Positions 46,277 through 55,142 of a stretch of DNA of 64,000 bases are shown here, piece by piece (position 1 is the first letter of the stretch; every line of letters starts with the position of its first letter). The stretch is from Draconibacterium halophilum. Its GTDB lineage: Bacteria; Bacteroidota; Bacteroidia; Bacteroidales; Prolixibacteraceae. The notes beneath the pieces are model-generated. The model did no database searches. It was not told the DNA's origin and worked only from the letters and a program-made list of their open reading frames with translations. A program made the position numbers and the translations under genes. The stretch spans positions 4,691,501 through 4,755,500 of the forward strand of contig NZ_CP048409.1 of assembly GCF_010448835.1 (NCBI RefSeq). The letters run 5' to 3'.

Positions 46277-46879
46277 TTAGAATTTATATTGCTTCATGTT
46301 TTTACGCACACGCTTCTCGATAAACATTGTTCCCCAGAAAGCAGCAAGTGCCACTACGGTAAATGCAACGGCAAAATATGGTGCCGGAATTCCGGTAATT
46401 TCCATAAGCGTTACATTTCCAAGGTCTCCACTGGTAAAGAAGTTTTCGAATAATGGATATGCCAGTGAGAAACCAAATATACCCAGATAAAGTCCTATTG
46501 TAAAGAACAAGGCATCGAGTTTACCAATAGCAATACCCGTAAAACTTGTACCCGGGCAAAAGCCACCAATTACAAAACCTACTCCCATTATTATACCACC
46601 AACAATCATTGGTGTTAAAAATGTTGGAAGAATAAATATTTGTGAAAGATTGAGCCAGCCAACATAATCGAAATATAACAGACCAACCATTGCCACGATT
46701 AACGCAGTAAAAAATACACGAAGTACAACAAAGTTATAGCCGTAAAATACGCCGGCCAGGTTTCTTGAAGAAGAAAAACCGGATGCTTCGAGAATAAATC
46801 CAAATGCGACTCCAAGTAAAATTGCGATAACAAAATCCCATCCGCCGCCAATTACACCATTAGGAATTAAAGGTCCCAT
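46277..46879 (-). CDS. Half-size YeeE/YedE-family transporter (second half)
   Basis: The 200-residue polytopic protein has the YeeE/YedE pattern G-F-x-L-E-A-S-G-F-S-S near residue 30 and the cysteine motif G-G-F-C-P-G-T-S near residue 107. Full-length TsuA-type members, which import thiosulfate, contain two such halves with essential cysteines; this protein is about half that size. It pairs with the following half-size gene. Confidence 0.83.
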   Translation of the reverse strand: MGPLIPNGVIGGGWDFVIAILLGVAFGFILEASGFSSSRNLAGVFYGYNFVVLRVFFTALIVAMVGLLYFDYVGWLNLSQIFILPTFLTPMIVGGIIMGVGFVIGGFCPGTSFTGIAIGKLDALFFTIGLYLGIFGFSLAYPLFENFFTSGDLGNVTLMEITGIPAPYFAVAFTVVALAAFWGTMFIEKRVRKNMKQYKF

Positions 46880-46997
46880 ATTTTATTTCTTTTAATATTC
46901 TATTATTTGAATTATAATTCATCTTTTTGATACACAGTTCTCAGTCTCAGTTCTCAAAAATTACTGCTAACTGCGACTGTTAACTGTCAACTTTCTA

Positions 46998-47534
46998 CTA
47001 GATCCAAAATTTTCTAAAAAAGTAAGCCACTGCGTACCCCGTACCAAAAATGGCAAACATTACAATTACACCACCTAAGGCAAAAGTGGCAGTACCACTT
47101 AATGCTGCGCCACTGGTACATCCGCGGCCAAACTGACTACCCAATCCGAACAATGCTCCACCAATAACGGCAAGTATAAGACGTTTTTTGATTGTAATTC
47201 TGGGGCCGTGATCGGTTCTCCACTTCTTAACACGCCCGAAAATAATACCCGACAAAAGACCGCCAATTAAAACACCCAACGATTCGAAAACCAACCAGGT
47301 GTACATGGGCGAATGATCGTCGCTAAGAAACTGCCCCATATAGTGGTTCGCCTCAGTGGCTTTGGGTGCAACAGTATTTGAAGTGGTTACAACCGCACTT
47401 TTAATGGCTCCGCTGGCGCCTAACCCACGTCCGGTAATATAAATAGTTGCAAGAATTAATAAGCCCAGCAATACGCCTCCCAAATATGGATTTATGTATT
47501 TTGGCTTTTCTATATTTGTTTTATCTGAAATCAT
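46998..47534 (-). CDS. Half-size YeeE/YedE-family transporter (first half)
   Basis: The 178-residue polytopic protein has the motif F-G-R-G-C-T-S-G-A near residue 142, characteristic of the YeeE/YedE sulfur-compound transporters. The N-terminal ~20 residues are cytoplasmic, then a helix and a long hydrophilic loop. Between this gene and the next half lies a 118-base gap with CAGTTCTCAGTCTCAGTTCTC-like low-complexity repeats (first 20 bases named). Confidence 0.83.
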   Translation of the reverse strand: MISDKTNIEKPKYINPYLGGVLLGLLILATIYITGRGLGASGAIKSAVVTTSNTVAPKATEANHYMGQFLSDDHSPMYTWLVFESLGVLIGGLLSGIIFGRVKKWRTDHGPRITIKKRLILAVIGGALFGLGSQFGRGCTSGAALSGTATFALGGVIVMFAIFGTGYAVAYFFRKFWI

Positions 47535-47555
47535 ATTCTGTTATTAAAAGATTGA

Positions 47556-48497
47556 TTAATAGAGGTAACGTGTAATTTGTCCGGCTTCTACCATAATAAA
47601 GCGAAACATAAAACCACCAAATAAAATCATTACCGGAGGTAACCATTTTGGTATGTGCATTCCCCAAATCTCAAGTGTCTCGAATAAGGCCGGAAAAATC
47701 AAACCAATTACCATTACAAACACCCAGAAACTTACTGTAAATTGTCCGCCAAGGAATAAGTTCGCGGCTTCGATAGCTGTTTCCGATCCGGCGCGAAAGC
47801 CCATAAACAGGTGAATTATCAGGAAGATCTCGATGATGATAAATATCAAATCGATACGACCTAATTTCTTCCGCTCCTTTTCATCTTTACTCATCCAGAT
47901 AATGGATGCCAGTCCCGTTGAAAATCCTGATACCAAAAACAGTGGCCCTAAAATCGAGGTGTTCCACAATGGTCGTGCATTAAATGCCGACAATAAAATA
48001 CCGGTATATACACCCAATATTATCGACAGGATCATCATTACCCAGGCAAAAGCAACGCGCTGTTTTATCACCCATGCTTCCATTTTATTTACGATCTCCA
48101 GCTTCCAGTCCCATCCGGGAATCAGTTCTTTCATATAACTGGCCACCCAAATAAACGATAAAGGTGTAATCGCCATCAATGTCCAGGCTCCCCAACTCAT
48201 TGGCGAATCAAGACGTATTGTCGTATATAGTTGCCAGAAAAACAGTTTATGTTTTAAATCCCAGAATAAAGCACCCAACCCAATTACTAAAGCCAGAGGC
48301 GCAATTATCGGCGCAATTTTTACGGTTGTACGCATTTTATCTGCTTTCCCGCGCACCACATAAAACCCGGCAAAAAATAAAATTCCGGCAGCTAAACCTC
48401 CAAGAAACAGGTAGAGCGGAATTTGCCAGTGCCATATATTTAGGTATGGATCGATGTTCGGTATATTACGTCCGCTTACAAATAATTCTTCTTTCAT
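47556..48497 (-). CDS. psrC: NrfD/PsrC-family membrane subunit of the sulfur-reductase-like complex
   Basis: The 313-residue protein from the ATG at 48,497 has about eight transmembrane helices, the size of PsrC. N-terminal features include W-H-W-Q-I-P-L-Y-L-F-L-G-G-L-A-A-G near residue 25, characteristic of NrfD proteins. It would anchor the complex and react with menaquinol. A TTG 9 bases upstream is an alternative start. Confidence 0.88.
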   Translation of the reverse strand: MKEELFVSGRNIPNIDPYLNIWHWQIPLYLFLGGLAAGILFFAGFYVVRGKADKMRTTVKIAPIIAPLALVIGLGALFWDLKHKLFFWQLYTTIRLDSPMSWGAWTLMAITPLSFIWVASYMKELIPGWDWKLEIVNKMEAWVIKQRVAFAWVMMILSIILGVYTGILLSAFNARPLWNTSILGPLFLVSGFSTGLASIIWMSKDEKERKKLGRIDLIFIIIEIFLIIHLFMGFRAGSETAIEAANLFLGGQFTVSFWVFVMVIGLIFPALFETLEIWGMHIPKWLPPVMILFGGFMFRFIMVEAGQITRYLY

Positions 48498-48515
48498 TTC
48501 TATCAAATTTAAGTG

Positions 48516-49049
48516 TTAGGTAAGAAAAAATAATTGTGGTTTTGTTCCGGCCTCGGGTGCCAGTACTTTCCAGGCACGGTCTTTTATGGCCAGCGAAACA
48601 TCACTGTTCGGATCGTCAAGATCGCCAAAATACAAACACTTGGTAGGACACACGTCAACACAAGCTGTATTTTGTCCTTTCTGTACGCGGTGTAAACAGA
48701 AGGTACATTTATCAACATATCCATCGGGGTGCGAATAACGCGCATCGTAAGGACACGATTGAATACAGGCACCACAACCAATACATTTATGGTGTGTTAC
48801 CGTAACAATTCCACCCTCTTCAATATGACTTGCCCCGGTTGGGCAACACCGCACACATGGAGAATTATCGCAGTGATTACAACGCTCTGAACGTAATTCC
48901 AGACTCAAACTCGGATACGTTCCGTCAACGCGTTCCACAATCCAGTCGCGGCAGTAACCGTGCGGTACATTATTCTCTGTTTGACAGGCCACTACACAGT
49001 CGCCACACCCAACACACTTTTTGGTGTCTATTGCCATTGCATACCTCAT
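48516..49049 (-). CDS. psrB: Four-cluster ferredoxin subunit (PsrB/DmsB-like)
   Basis: The 177-residue protein has four cysteine groups: C-V-G-C-G-D-C-x3-C, C-N-H-C-x4-C-x3-C-P, C-I-G-C-G-A-C-x3-C-P, and C-x2-C then C-x3-C-P. These bind four [4Fe-4S] clusters that pass electrons between the molybdopterin subunit and the NrfD subunit. Its ATG overlaps the stop codon of the upstream catalytic gene (ATGA at 49,046-49,049). Confidence 0.93.
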   Translation of the reverse strand: MRYAMAIDTKKCVGCGDCVVACQTENNVPHGYCRDWIVERVDGTYPSLSLELRSERCNHCDNSPCVRCCPTGASHIEEGGIVTVTHHKCIGCGACIQSCPYDARYSHPDGYVDKCTFCLHRVQKGQNTACVDVCPTKCLYFGDLDDPNSDVSLAIKDRAWKVLAPEAGTKPQLFFLT

Positions 49050-51301
49050 GCTTTAACCTCCTTTCCTTCCATAACAGGATCTTCTGTTAGAAACGTAATA
49101 AAGTTTCCTCTCATTCCGGTACCGCCCATAATTGGGTCTACCATAACATTGGTTACCATTTCAGTATCACTCGCTCCTTTTCCAAAGGCTCTTGAGAGTT
49201 TTTTGTTACTATGTCCAAATCCATGTACCATGTACACCGAATCCCAACGAATTCGTTCTGTAACCCTTACTTTTACAGGGAATGATGTGATGGCTCCGTC
49301 CTGATTTTTCAACCAGACTTCCTGCCCGTTTTCCAGCTCCCACAAATCGGCAACTTTTGGATTTACCCAAACACTGTTTTCGCTCATCAAATCAAAAAGG
49401 TTAGGATTATTTGATGTACGGCTGAAAGTGTGCATTGGAGCACGGCCATAAATCAATCGGTAATAATTTGGTTGGGGTTCAGGATGTTTAGTATATTTTG
49501 GAATCGCATCAAAACCATGATCTGCAAAATCAACTGAATACAGCTCAATTTTTCCTGTTGTAGTATTGAATTCAAAATCTTCATCATCTCCCAAATAGAG
49601 CGGCCCACTCTTACGCGGGTATTTTTTTACACCTACCTTTTTCATTTCTTCCAACGAAGTGCCCAACTGTTTTAGTTGCCAATCAATTACTTCCGAATAA
49701 TCGTCGTAGTTAAAGTAATCGTGCAATCCCAGGCGTTCTCCAATTTGCTTGGCAATCCACCATCCCGGTTTCGAATCGTATTTTGGTTCGATGGCTGGCA
49801 TTCGCAAAGCAATATTTGGCTCGCGGTTTGGCGACGCACGCAATGCATCGTAGCGTTCAAGGTATGTCGCCTCAGGCAATACAACATCAGCATAACCAGT
49901 AATGTCCATAGGCATGGTATCCATAACCGCAATAAATTCAACCGCATCTGCAGCTTCTTTAAATAATCGTTTATCCGGCATCGACAATGGCAGGTTTGTT
50001 CCGGCCACTAACCAGGCTTTTAACTGATGTTTATAATTGTAACGTGGAACAGATGCTTTTAATGCCTCGGTAGTAATTCCCATTGTTGCCAGTGGGTATC
50101 TTCCTTCGTTCCAGTCTTTCCAAGTCCATTTTGGTTCAGGGAAATGTGGATGTGGAAATGCAGGAACCGAAACGCCTTCAGGAAAATAAAATCCACCACG
50201 TTTTCCCCAGGCTCCCAGAAGTGCATTTAAAATTGCAGTGGCGCGCCCACGTTGTGTGTCGTCGCCATACCATACTACATGGCGTCCGGGGTGAATAATA
50301 ACAGAAGGCGCTGCACCAGCCATTGCACGGGCAGTCTTTCTTATTTCTTCAGGCTCAATAGTTGTAATACCATAAGCCCATTCCGGGGTCATATCTTTTA
50401 CATGATCTTTTAAATAATCCAGACCAAAGGTATATTGCTCAACGTAATCCTTATTGTAAAGTTCTTCGAAAACCAACACGTGAATCCATGCCATTAATAA
50501 GGCAATATCAGTCGCCGGTTTTATCGACAGCCAATGATTGGAATGTGCAGCTGCAGTTGAAAATCGTGGATCAACAGTTATTATTGTAGCTCCTTTATCA
50601 ATGGCATCTGACATTTCCTGCACTTGCGAATTGTGCATGTTTTCACCAATGTGCGAACCAATTAACACCAAACACTTGGTATCTCTGATATCGGTATTTT
50701 CAGGCGAGCCTACATACGCTCCAAATGTTGAAAAATAGGCCGATGAACGTGGCCCACGACAGTTAGCAAATGCAGGTTCGGCATTACTTTCCGAGCCATA
50801 GGCCTTCAGCAAGTGATGAAACTGTCCACCAGGAGTTCCGTGATTAAATAAACCAAAAGCCTCGGGACCGTATTTCTCCTTAACTTCCTTCATTTTATCG
50901 GCAACTTTATTTAGTGCCTCATCCCAGGTCGCTTCTCTGAAATACTGCGATCCATCCTTACGTGTATCTCTGATCAATGGTGTTTTTAAGCGGTCCTCAT
51001 CGTAAACCATACCAACGCCTCCGGTACCACGCGGACACAAGCGCCCGTTACAGTGCGGGTCGTTCTTATTGCCGATAACCTTGCGTATCGTTCCGCTTTT
51101 GTCGACATAAGCCCATGCAGCACATTTCCAGAAACAAACTTCGCAATAAGTTGGATACGGAGTAAGATCCTCATCACTTGCCGGACCTTCGATTTTCGAT
51201 TCGAAGAGTCCAAAACCTTTTGATCCAAAAGCTTTAAAGCTTATGGCTGCAGCTCCGGCTCCGGCAGTTGAAATTTTGATAAAATCCCGTCTTGTCTTCA
51301 T
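49046..51301 (-). CDS. psrA: Molybdopterin oxidoreductase, polysulfide/thiosulfate reductase-like catalytic subunit
   Basis: The 751-residue protein has a twin-arginine-type leader (T-R-R-D-F-I-K) and a [4Fe-4S] motif C-x2-C-x3-C with a fourth Cys in R-L-C-P-R-G (residues ~50-95). A candidate cysteine Mo ligand appears in F-A-N-C-R-G. The closest general type by context is PsrA/PhsA (polysulfide or thiosulfate reductase), because the neighbours are PsrB/C-like subunits, sulfur transporters and rhodaneses. Tetrathionate or arsenate reductase cannot be excluded by eye. It faces the periplasm after Tat export. Confidence 0.85.
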   Translation of the reverse strand: MKTRRDFIKISTAGAGAAAISFKAFGSKGFGLFESKIEGPASDEDLTPYPTYCEVCFWKCAAWAYVDKSGTIRKVIGNKNDPHCNGRLCPRGTGGVGMVYDEDRLKTPLIRDTRKDGSQYFREATWDEALNKVADKMKEVKEKYGPEAFGLFNHGTPGGQFHHLLKAYGSESNAEPAFANCRGPRSSAYFSTFGAYVGSPENTDIRDTKCLVLIGSHIGENMHNSQVQEMSDAIDKGATIITVDPRFSTAAAHSNHWLSIKPATDIALLMAWIHVLVFEELYNKDYVEQYTFGLDYLKDHVKDMTPEWAYGITTIEPEEIRKTARAMAGAAPSVIIHPGRHVVWYGDDTQRGRATAILNALLGAWGKRGGFYFPEGVSVPAFPHPHFPEPKWTWKDWNEGRYPLATMGITTEALKASVPRYNYKHQLKAWLVAGTNLPLSMPDKRLFKEAADAVEFIAVMDTMPMDITGYADVVLPEATYLERYDALRASPNREPNIALRMPAIEPKYDSKPGWWIAKQIGERLGLHDYFNYDDYSEVIDWQLKQLGTSLEEMKKVGVKKYPRKSGPLYLGDDEDFEFNTTTGKIELYSVDFADHGFDAIPKYTKHPEPQPNYYRLIYGRAPMHTFSRTSNNPNLFDLMSENSVWVNPKVADLWELENGQEVWLKNQDGAITSFPVKVRVTERIRWDSVYMVHGFGHSNKKLSRAFGKGASDTEMVTNVMVDPIMGGTGMRGNFITFLTEDPVMEGKEVKA

Positions 51302-51530
51302 TCGTCTAAATAGTTTATTTTATTGGTAACTCATGTAACACGCTTTCTTCAAACTGGTATACGAAAAGAGCTTTCTTACATGATCGTTCTATATTTCTTT
51401 TCTCCGGATGCTAAGCACTCTCCTCTTTACCTATTCCTTAATTCTGAGCTTGAAAAAGAGCTGGAGAATAAGAGTTTAGCATCTTTTTACAGTTATTCAT
51501 ATATAAGTATCTATATTTTTAGATGTCGCG

Positions 51531-51538
51531 CAAATATA
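51531..51538 (-). promoter_or_regulatory. TAnnTTTG box for the molybdoenzyme operon
   Basis: On the minus strand it reads TATATTTG, a full -7 match. It lies ~230 bases upstream of the catalytic subunit start. No clear -33 box was found. Confidence 0.45.
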
Positions 51539-51851
51539 AAAATGATTTTACATTTTGATGGCTTATGCTCTTAATTTGAAACCATTAAAAATAAGCACAT
51601 AAGCCAAGTACCATTCAATATTTATTAGAACCTATAGCGCTTACTTCTAAAGCATTATATTATAGTGTAACGAGGAATAAAATTAATTATAATTCGGACT
51701 ACAATCAGATTTACAAACAAGTTCTTTAACATATGTGCAGATCTACTAAATCGTTGTTTTTTTGATTCATTTAGCTATTAAGTTTGATTTAATAGTTGTC
51801 TGTGACTTAACACACTTTCTTAAGTTTTATTAAACAGAAAATTTGAAGGGA

Positions 51852-51865
51852 TTGAGATTTCTCAA
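51852..51865 (+). promoter_or_regulatory. CRP/FNR-type dyad operator upstream of the Rieske gene
   Basis: TTGAGATTTCTCAA is a perfect inverted repeat (TTGAG, 4 bases, CTCAA) with the geometry of FNR-family sites (TTGAT, 4 bases, ATCAA). It lies 5 bases before the TACATTTG box, i.e. within the spacer of the promoter, a position that could favour repression. An FNR-like gene is encoded at the end of the same region. Confidence 0.6.
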
Positions 51866-51870
51866 ATTAC

Positions 51871-51878
51871 TACATTTG
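51871..51878 (+). promoter_or_regulatory. TAnnTTTG promoter box for the Rieske/cytochrome b operon
   Basis: TACATTTG is a full -7 match located 17 bases before the Rieske ATG. A TTG at 51,852 gives a short 16-base spacer and is also part of the dyad operator. Confidence 0.58.
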
Positions 51879-51895
51879 TGCCAAAGTAACTACGG

Positions 51896-52288
51896 ATGGA
51901 AATCAAAAACCGAAGAGTTTTTTTGAAAGTAGCAGCGGTTGGATTTATTTCTTTTTTTGTATTCATTTGGAATAAATTAACGCTCCGGCATATTGTTACT
52001 ACCGGAACAGAAGTGGCGTCAGTTCCGCTGAACAAGAACAAAGAAGTGCAATTTTTCGATAAATTCATTATTGTAAATTCAGATCATCAAACAACAGTTT
52101 TTTCATCGCACTGCAGCCACCTGGGATGCAAAATTGACAAAATGGAGAATGGAAAACTGGTTTGTCCCTGCCATGGTTCGGAGTATGATTTGCACGGAGA
52201 AGTTATAAAAGGGCCGGCTTATAAAAACCTTACAGTACTCAATTCTTCTGTTTCTGATGATGAAAAATCGATAATAATTAAAGGATAA
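51896..52288 (+). CDS. Rieske iron-sulfur protein
   Basis: The 130-residue protein has an N-terminal membrane anchor (residues ~9-24) and a Rieske fold with both cluster boxes: C-S-H-L-G-C and C-P-C-H-G-S (residues ~65-95). The Cys and His pairs to bind a [2Fe-2S] cluster and the two extra disulfide cysteines are present. It is one base upstream of the cytochrome b fusion and forms a bc-type quinol-oxidising module with it. Confidence 0.92.
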   Translation: MEIKNRRVFLKVAAVGFISFFVFIWNKLTLRHIVTTGTEVASVPLNKNKEVQFFDKFIIVNSDHQTTVFSSHCSHLGCKIDKMENGKLVCPCHGSEYDLHGEVIKGPAYKNLTVLNSSVSDDEKSIIIKG

Positions 52289-52289
52289 A

Positions 52290-54995
52290 ATGGCAAATAA
52301 AAAGGATAAAACTACATTTGGAACATTGGGGGTGGCTATGTTCTGGCTGGTTATTTTATCAGGCATTTTGCTTGCTGTTCCTTTTAATGTGGAGTCGCCT
52401 TACCTCAGTGTAAGCACCATGATCGTTACCAATCCGTGGGCAGCACTCATTCGAAATTACCACTACTGGAGCTCGCAGTTTTTCCTCATTTTTAGCCTCA
52501 TTCATCTTTATGATCATTTCCATTATAAAGAAAATATTGGCCTTAAAAAAGGAATGGCTTTTCGTTTAAGTATTGGGGTGCTGATTATTTTCCTGGCCAT
52601 GATTACCGGGTTTCTGTTGAAAGGAGATTCAGATAGTGAGCAAGCACGCCAGATTTTGCAAACCCTGGCTGAACGTATTCCGCTAATTGGCCAATCACTG
52701 GCCTTTTCGTTGCTCGGCCACCCCGAAAGTTACCAGTTAATTTATGTACACCATATTGCCACTTTTACCGTTTTTATTGCTGTAATAATGATTGAGCACA
52801 GCCGAAGAAAATACTGGCCGCCTGTTCTTGATTTTGTTGTTTCGGGCATTGGCGTTTTAGCATTTAGCTACCTTTTTAGTGCACCGTTGCACGACAATTT
52901 GAATCCTGCAGTAAAAGGTCCGTGGTACTTTGTTGGTTTTCAGGAAATATTGCACTGGCTGAGCCATCCAGCGTGGTCATTACTGATTTTTCTGATTCTA
53001 CTTGTTTTACTTTACCTTGTTAATTCGGCGAAAGGAAAAACCATGTTTCTCAGTAAAAGAAGCTTATTGGTTTTTACGGCATTCTACCTGGTTTTAACGG
53101 TAATCGGTTTGTTTTTCAGAGGAGAGCGCTGGCAATGGAAAAATCCGTGGCAGGAAAATTACGGTTACGAAGTACTGAATAATTTTAAATCTCCAATAGT
53201 AAAACTCTCACCCGAATTTGAGTTGGGAGAAGCCATCGCCTCGCCTATTATTCAGGGACGAAAAGAAAGTTGTCTGGCCTGCCATTCTGAAATGCATGGT
53301 TTTACTGATTCACATTCGCCAGATGCCATTGGCTGTGTTTCCTGTCATGGCGGAAATCCCTTTGCAACAGGTAAAAATCAGTCGCATCGTAACATGATTC
53401 ACATTCCGGGGAACTTGTCAACCGCACCACAATCATGCGGAACCACACAGTGTCATCCTGAAATTGTTGAGCGCGTACCGACCGGACTAATGGCGACTTT
53501 AAGCGGAATGATAAGTGTTGATCGTTTTGTTTTTAACGAGCAGGATAACCCCGATGAATTGACCAACGTCCATCAACTCGGCAATTCGGCTGCCGACGAG
53601 CATCTGCGGAATTTGTGTGTACGCTGCCACCTAGGAAATCCAAAAAACGAATATGGCCCGATAGATGAAAGCAGTCGTGGCGGAGGTTGCCTGGCCTGTC
53701 ACCTAAATTACAGCCCTGAAGCAGAAGCTGCGCTTGCTATGGTTAAAGATACTATTGTAAGTGCACACCCGTCGGTGAGTTTGGCCATTAGTAATAATCA
53801 TTGTTTTGGTTGCCACAGCCGCTCCGGAAGGATTTCAACCAACTACGAAGGCTGGCACGAAACCACACTTGAAACCAAACAAATGCCAGACAACGATAAT
53901 AACTACCGACTTATTGAAGGCGAACGTGTATTTGTGAAAAAACAACAAGATGTGCACCACGAACTGGGAATGGAATGTATCGATTGTCATCATTCGTATG
54001 AAGTAATGGGCGATGGAACACTTTATGCCCACCAGGAAGACCAGACAGATGTACAATGCTCAGATTGCCATTTTACCGGACAACCCAAAACAATAAAAGC
54101 CGAAAACCTTGACAATGAATCGGCAATTATTGCGGCTTTACGTTTGGGCAATATTTCGGGTAAAGAATTTTTGGTAACCGGCAAGCACAACCACGCATTG
54201 GTAAATACTTTTGTTGAAAACGACACGGCCTTTTTACAAACCAAAAACAGCAATGTAAAAATGGCATTAACGCCTCCGGCAGAGGTTTGTTCGCGTAATG
54301 ATGCTCACTCCGATTTGGCTTGTTCAAGCTGCCACTCTTCGTGGGTGCCCACCTGTATTGGTTGCCACAACGAATACGATGCCAGCGAACCTTCATACAA
54401 TATGGTAACCAACAAAGAGCAAACCGGAGGCTGGGTAGAATATTTTGGCGATTATGAAGCCAAACTGCCGTCGCTTGGAATAAGAACAGATGGCGATAAA
54501 TCGGAGGTAATTCCCGTTGCACCGGGCATGATTTTAACTATCGACAAAAGCACGTACACCAATGATACTGATAACTCAACTATTTTTCATCGTTTGTATG
54601 CACCCGTTGCTCCGCACACCACAACCAAAGAAGGGCGGGATTGCAAAACCTGCCATAACAGCTCGCTGGCACTAGGTTACGGCGACGGAAAATTGATCTA
54701 TGAGATTACTCAAGGGAAAGGCAAATGGACTTTCTCTCCACTTTACCAGCGAGATGTATATGACGGTCTTCCGGCTGATGCCTGGATTGATTTCCTACAA
54801 ACAAGAACTGGCAAAGTGGCTACACGTTCCAATGTTTCTCCGCTAAGTATTGAGCAGCAACAACAAATCTTAACGGTTGGCGCCTGCCTTACCTGCCACG
54901 ATGACAACTCGGCTATTATGAAAACCACACTTACTGATTTTGAGGGACAGTTACAAAAACGAAGTTCGGTCTGTGTTCTTCCTGAATGGGAATAA
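52290..54995 (+). CDS. Cytochrome b fused to a multihaem cytochrome c
   Basis: The 901-residue protein has two parts. Residues ~1-290 are cytochrome b: His residues for two b haems lie in the helices around residues 55-80 and 150-170, and the Qo motif is altered to G-P-W-Y-F-V-G instead of PEWY. After a further helix, residues ~325-890 contain eleven C-x2-C-H motifs and one C-x4-C-H (CGTTQCH), so up to twelve c haems on the periplasmic side. With the Rieske protein it would oxidise quinol and send electrons to a periplasmic acceptor or partner. Multihaem b-type complexes are known in metal-reducing bacteria, but the exact family was not identified. Confidence 0.86.
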   Translation: MANKKDKTTFGTLGVAMFWLVILSGILLAVPFNVESPYLSVSTMIVTNPWAALIRNYHYWSSQFFLIFSLIHLYDHFHYKENIGLKKGMAFRLSIGVLIIFLAMITGFLLKGDSDSEQARQILQTLAERIPLIGQSLAFSLLGHPESYQLIYVHHIATFTVFIAVIMIEHSRRKYWPPVLDFVVSGIGVLAFSYLFSAPLHDNLNPAVKGPWYFVGFQEILHWLSHPAWSLLIFLILLVLLYLVNSAKGKTMFLSKRSLLVFTAFYLVLTVIGLFFRGERWQWKNPWQENYGYEVLNNFKSPIVKLSPEFELGEAIASPIIQGRKESCLACHSEMHGFTDSHSPDAIGCVSCHGGNPFATGKNQSHRNMIHIPGNLSTAPQSCGTTQCHPEIVERVPTGLMATLSGMISVDRFVFNEQDNPDELTNVHQLGNSAADEHLRNLCVRCHLGNPKNEYGPIDESSRGGGCLACHLNYSPEAEAALAMVKDTIVSAHPSVSLAISNNHCFGCHSRSGRISTNYEGWHETTLETKQMPDNDNNYRLIEGERVFVKKQQDVHHELGMECIDCHHSYEVMGDGTLYAHQEDQTDVQCSDCHFTGQPKTIKAENLDNESAIIAALRLGNISGKEFLVTGKHNHALVNTFVENDTAFLQTKNSNVKMALTPPAEVCSRNDAHSDLACSSCHSSWVPTCIGCHNEYDASEPSYNMVTNKEQTGGWVEYFGDYEAKLPSLGIRTDGDKSEVIPVAPGMILTIDKSTYTNDTDNSTIFHRLYAPVAPHTTTKEGRDCKTCHNSSLALGYGDGKLIYEITQGKGKWTFSPLYQRDVYDGLPADAWIDFLQTRTGKVATRSNVSPLSIEQQQQILTVGACLTCHDDNSAIMKTTLTDFEGQLQKRSSVCVLPEWE

Positions 54996-55081
54996 AAGAA
55001 TCCACAGGAAGTTCATAAACCAATCATATAATTCTCTATCTCATAGAAATTACTCTACATACCATTAACGAAATCCATTTT

Positions 55082-55095
55082 ATGATATATATCAC
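55082..55095 (+). promoter_or_regulatory. FNR-like dyad upstream of the FNR-family regulator
   Basis: ATGATATATATCAC contains the perfect dyad TGATATATATCA and matches TTGAT-N4-ATCAA except at the outermost base on each side. It lies ~48 bases before the regulator ATG, which suggests autoregulation. A partial TACATTGC box follows at ~55,107. Confidence 0.5.
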
Positions 55096-55142
55096 AAGAA
55101 TTTGGTACATTGCACAATCATTAAAGGTGAAAATCCGGGATT

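Larger units (their letters stand above)
51302..51895. other. Divergent control region between the molybdoenzyme and Rieske operons
   Basis: This ~590-base AT-rich stretch has no gene. It holds a minus-strand TAnnTTTG box, a plus-strand box and a dyad operator near the Rieske gene, listed separately. If the minus-strand box is used, the molybdoenzyme message has a leader of about 220 bases. Confidence 0.6.
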
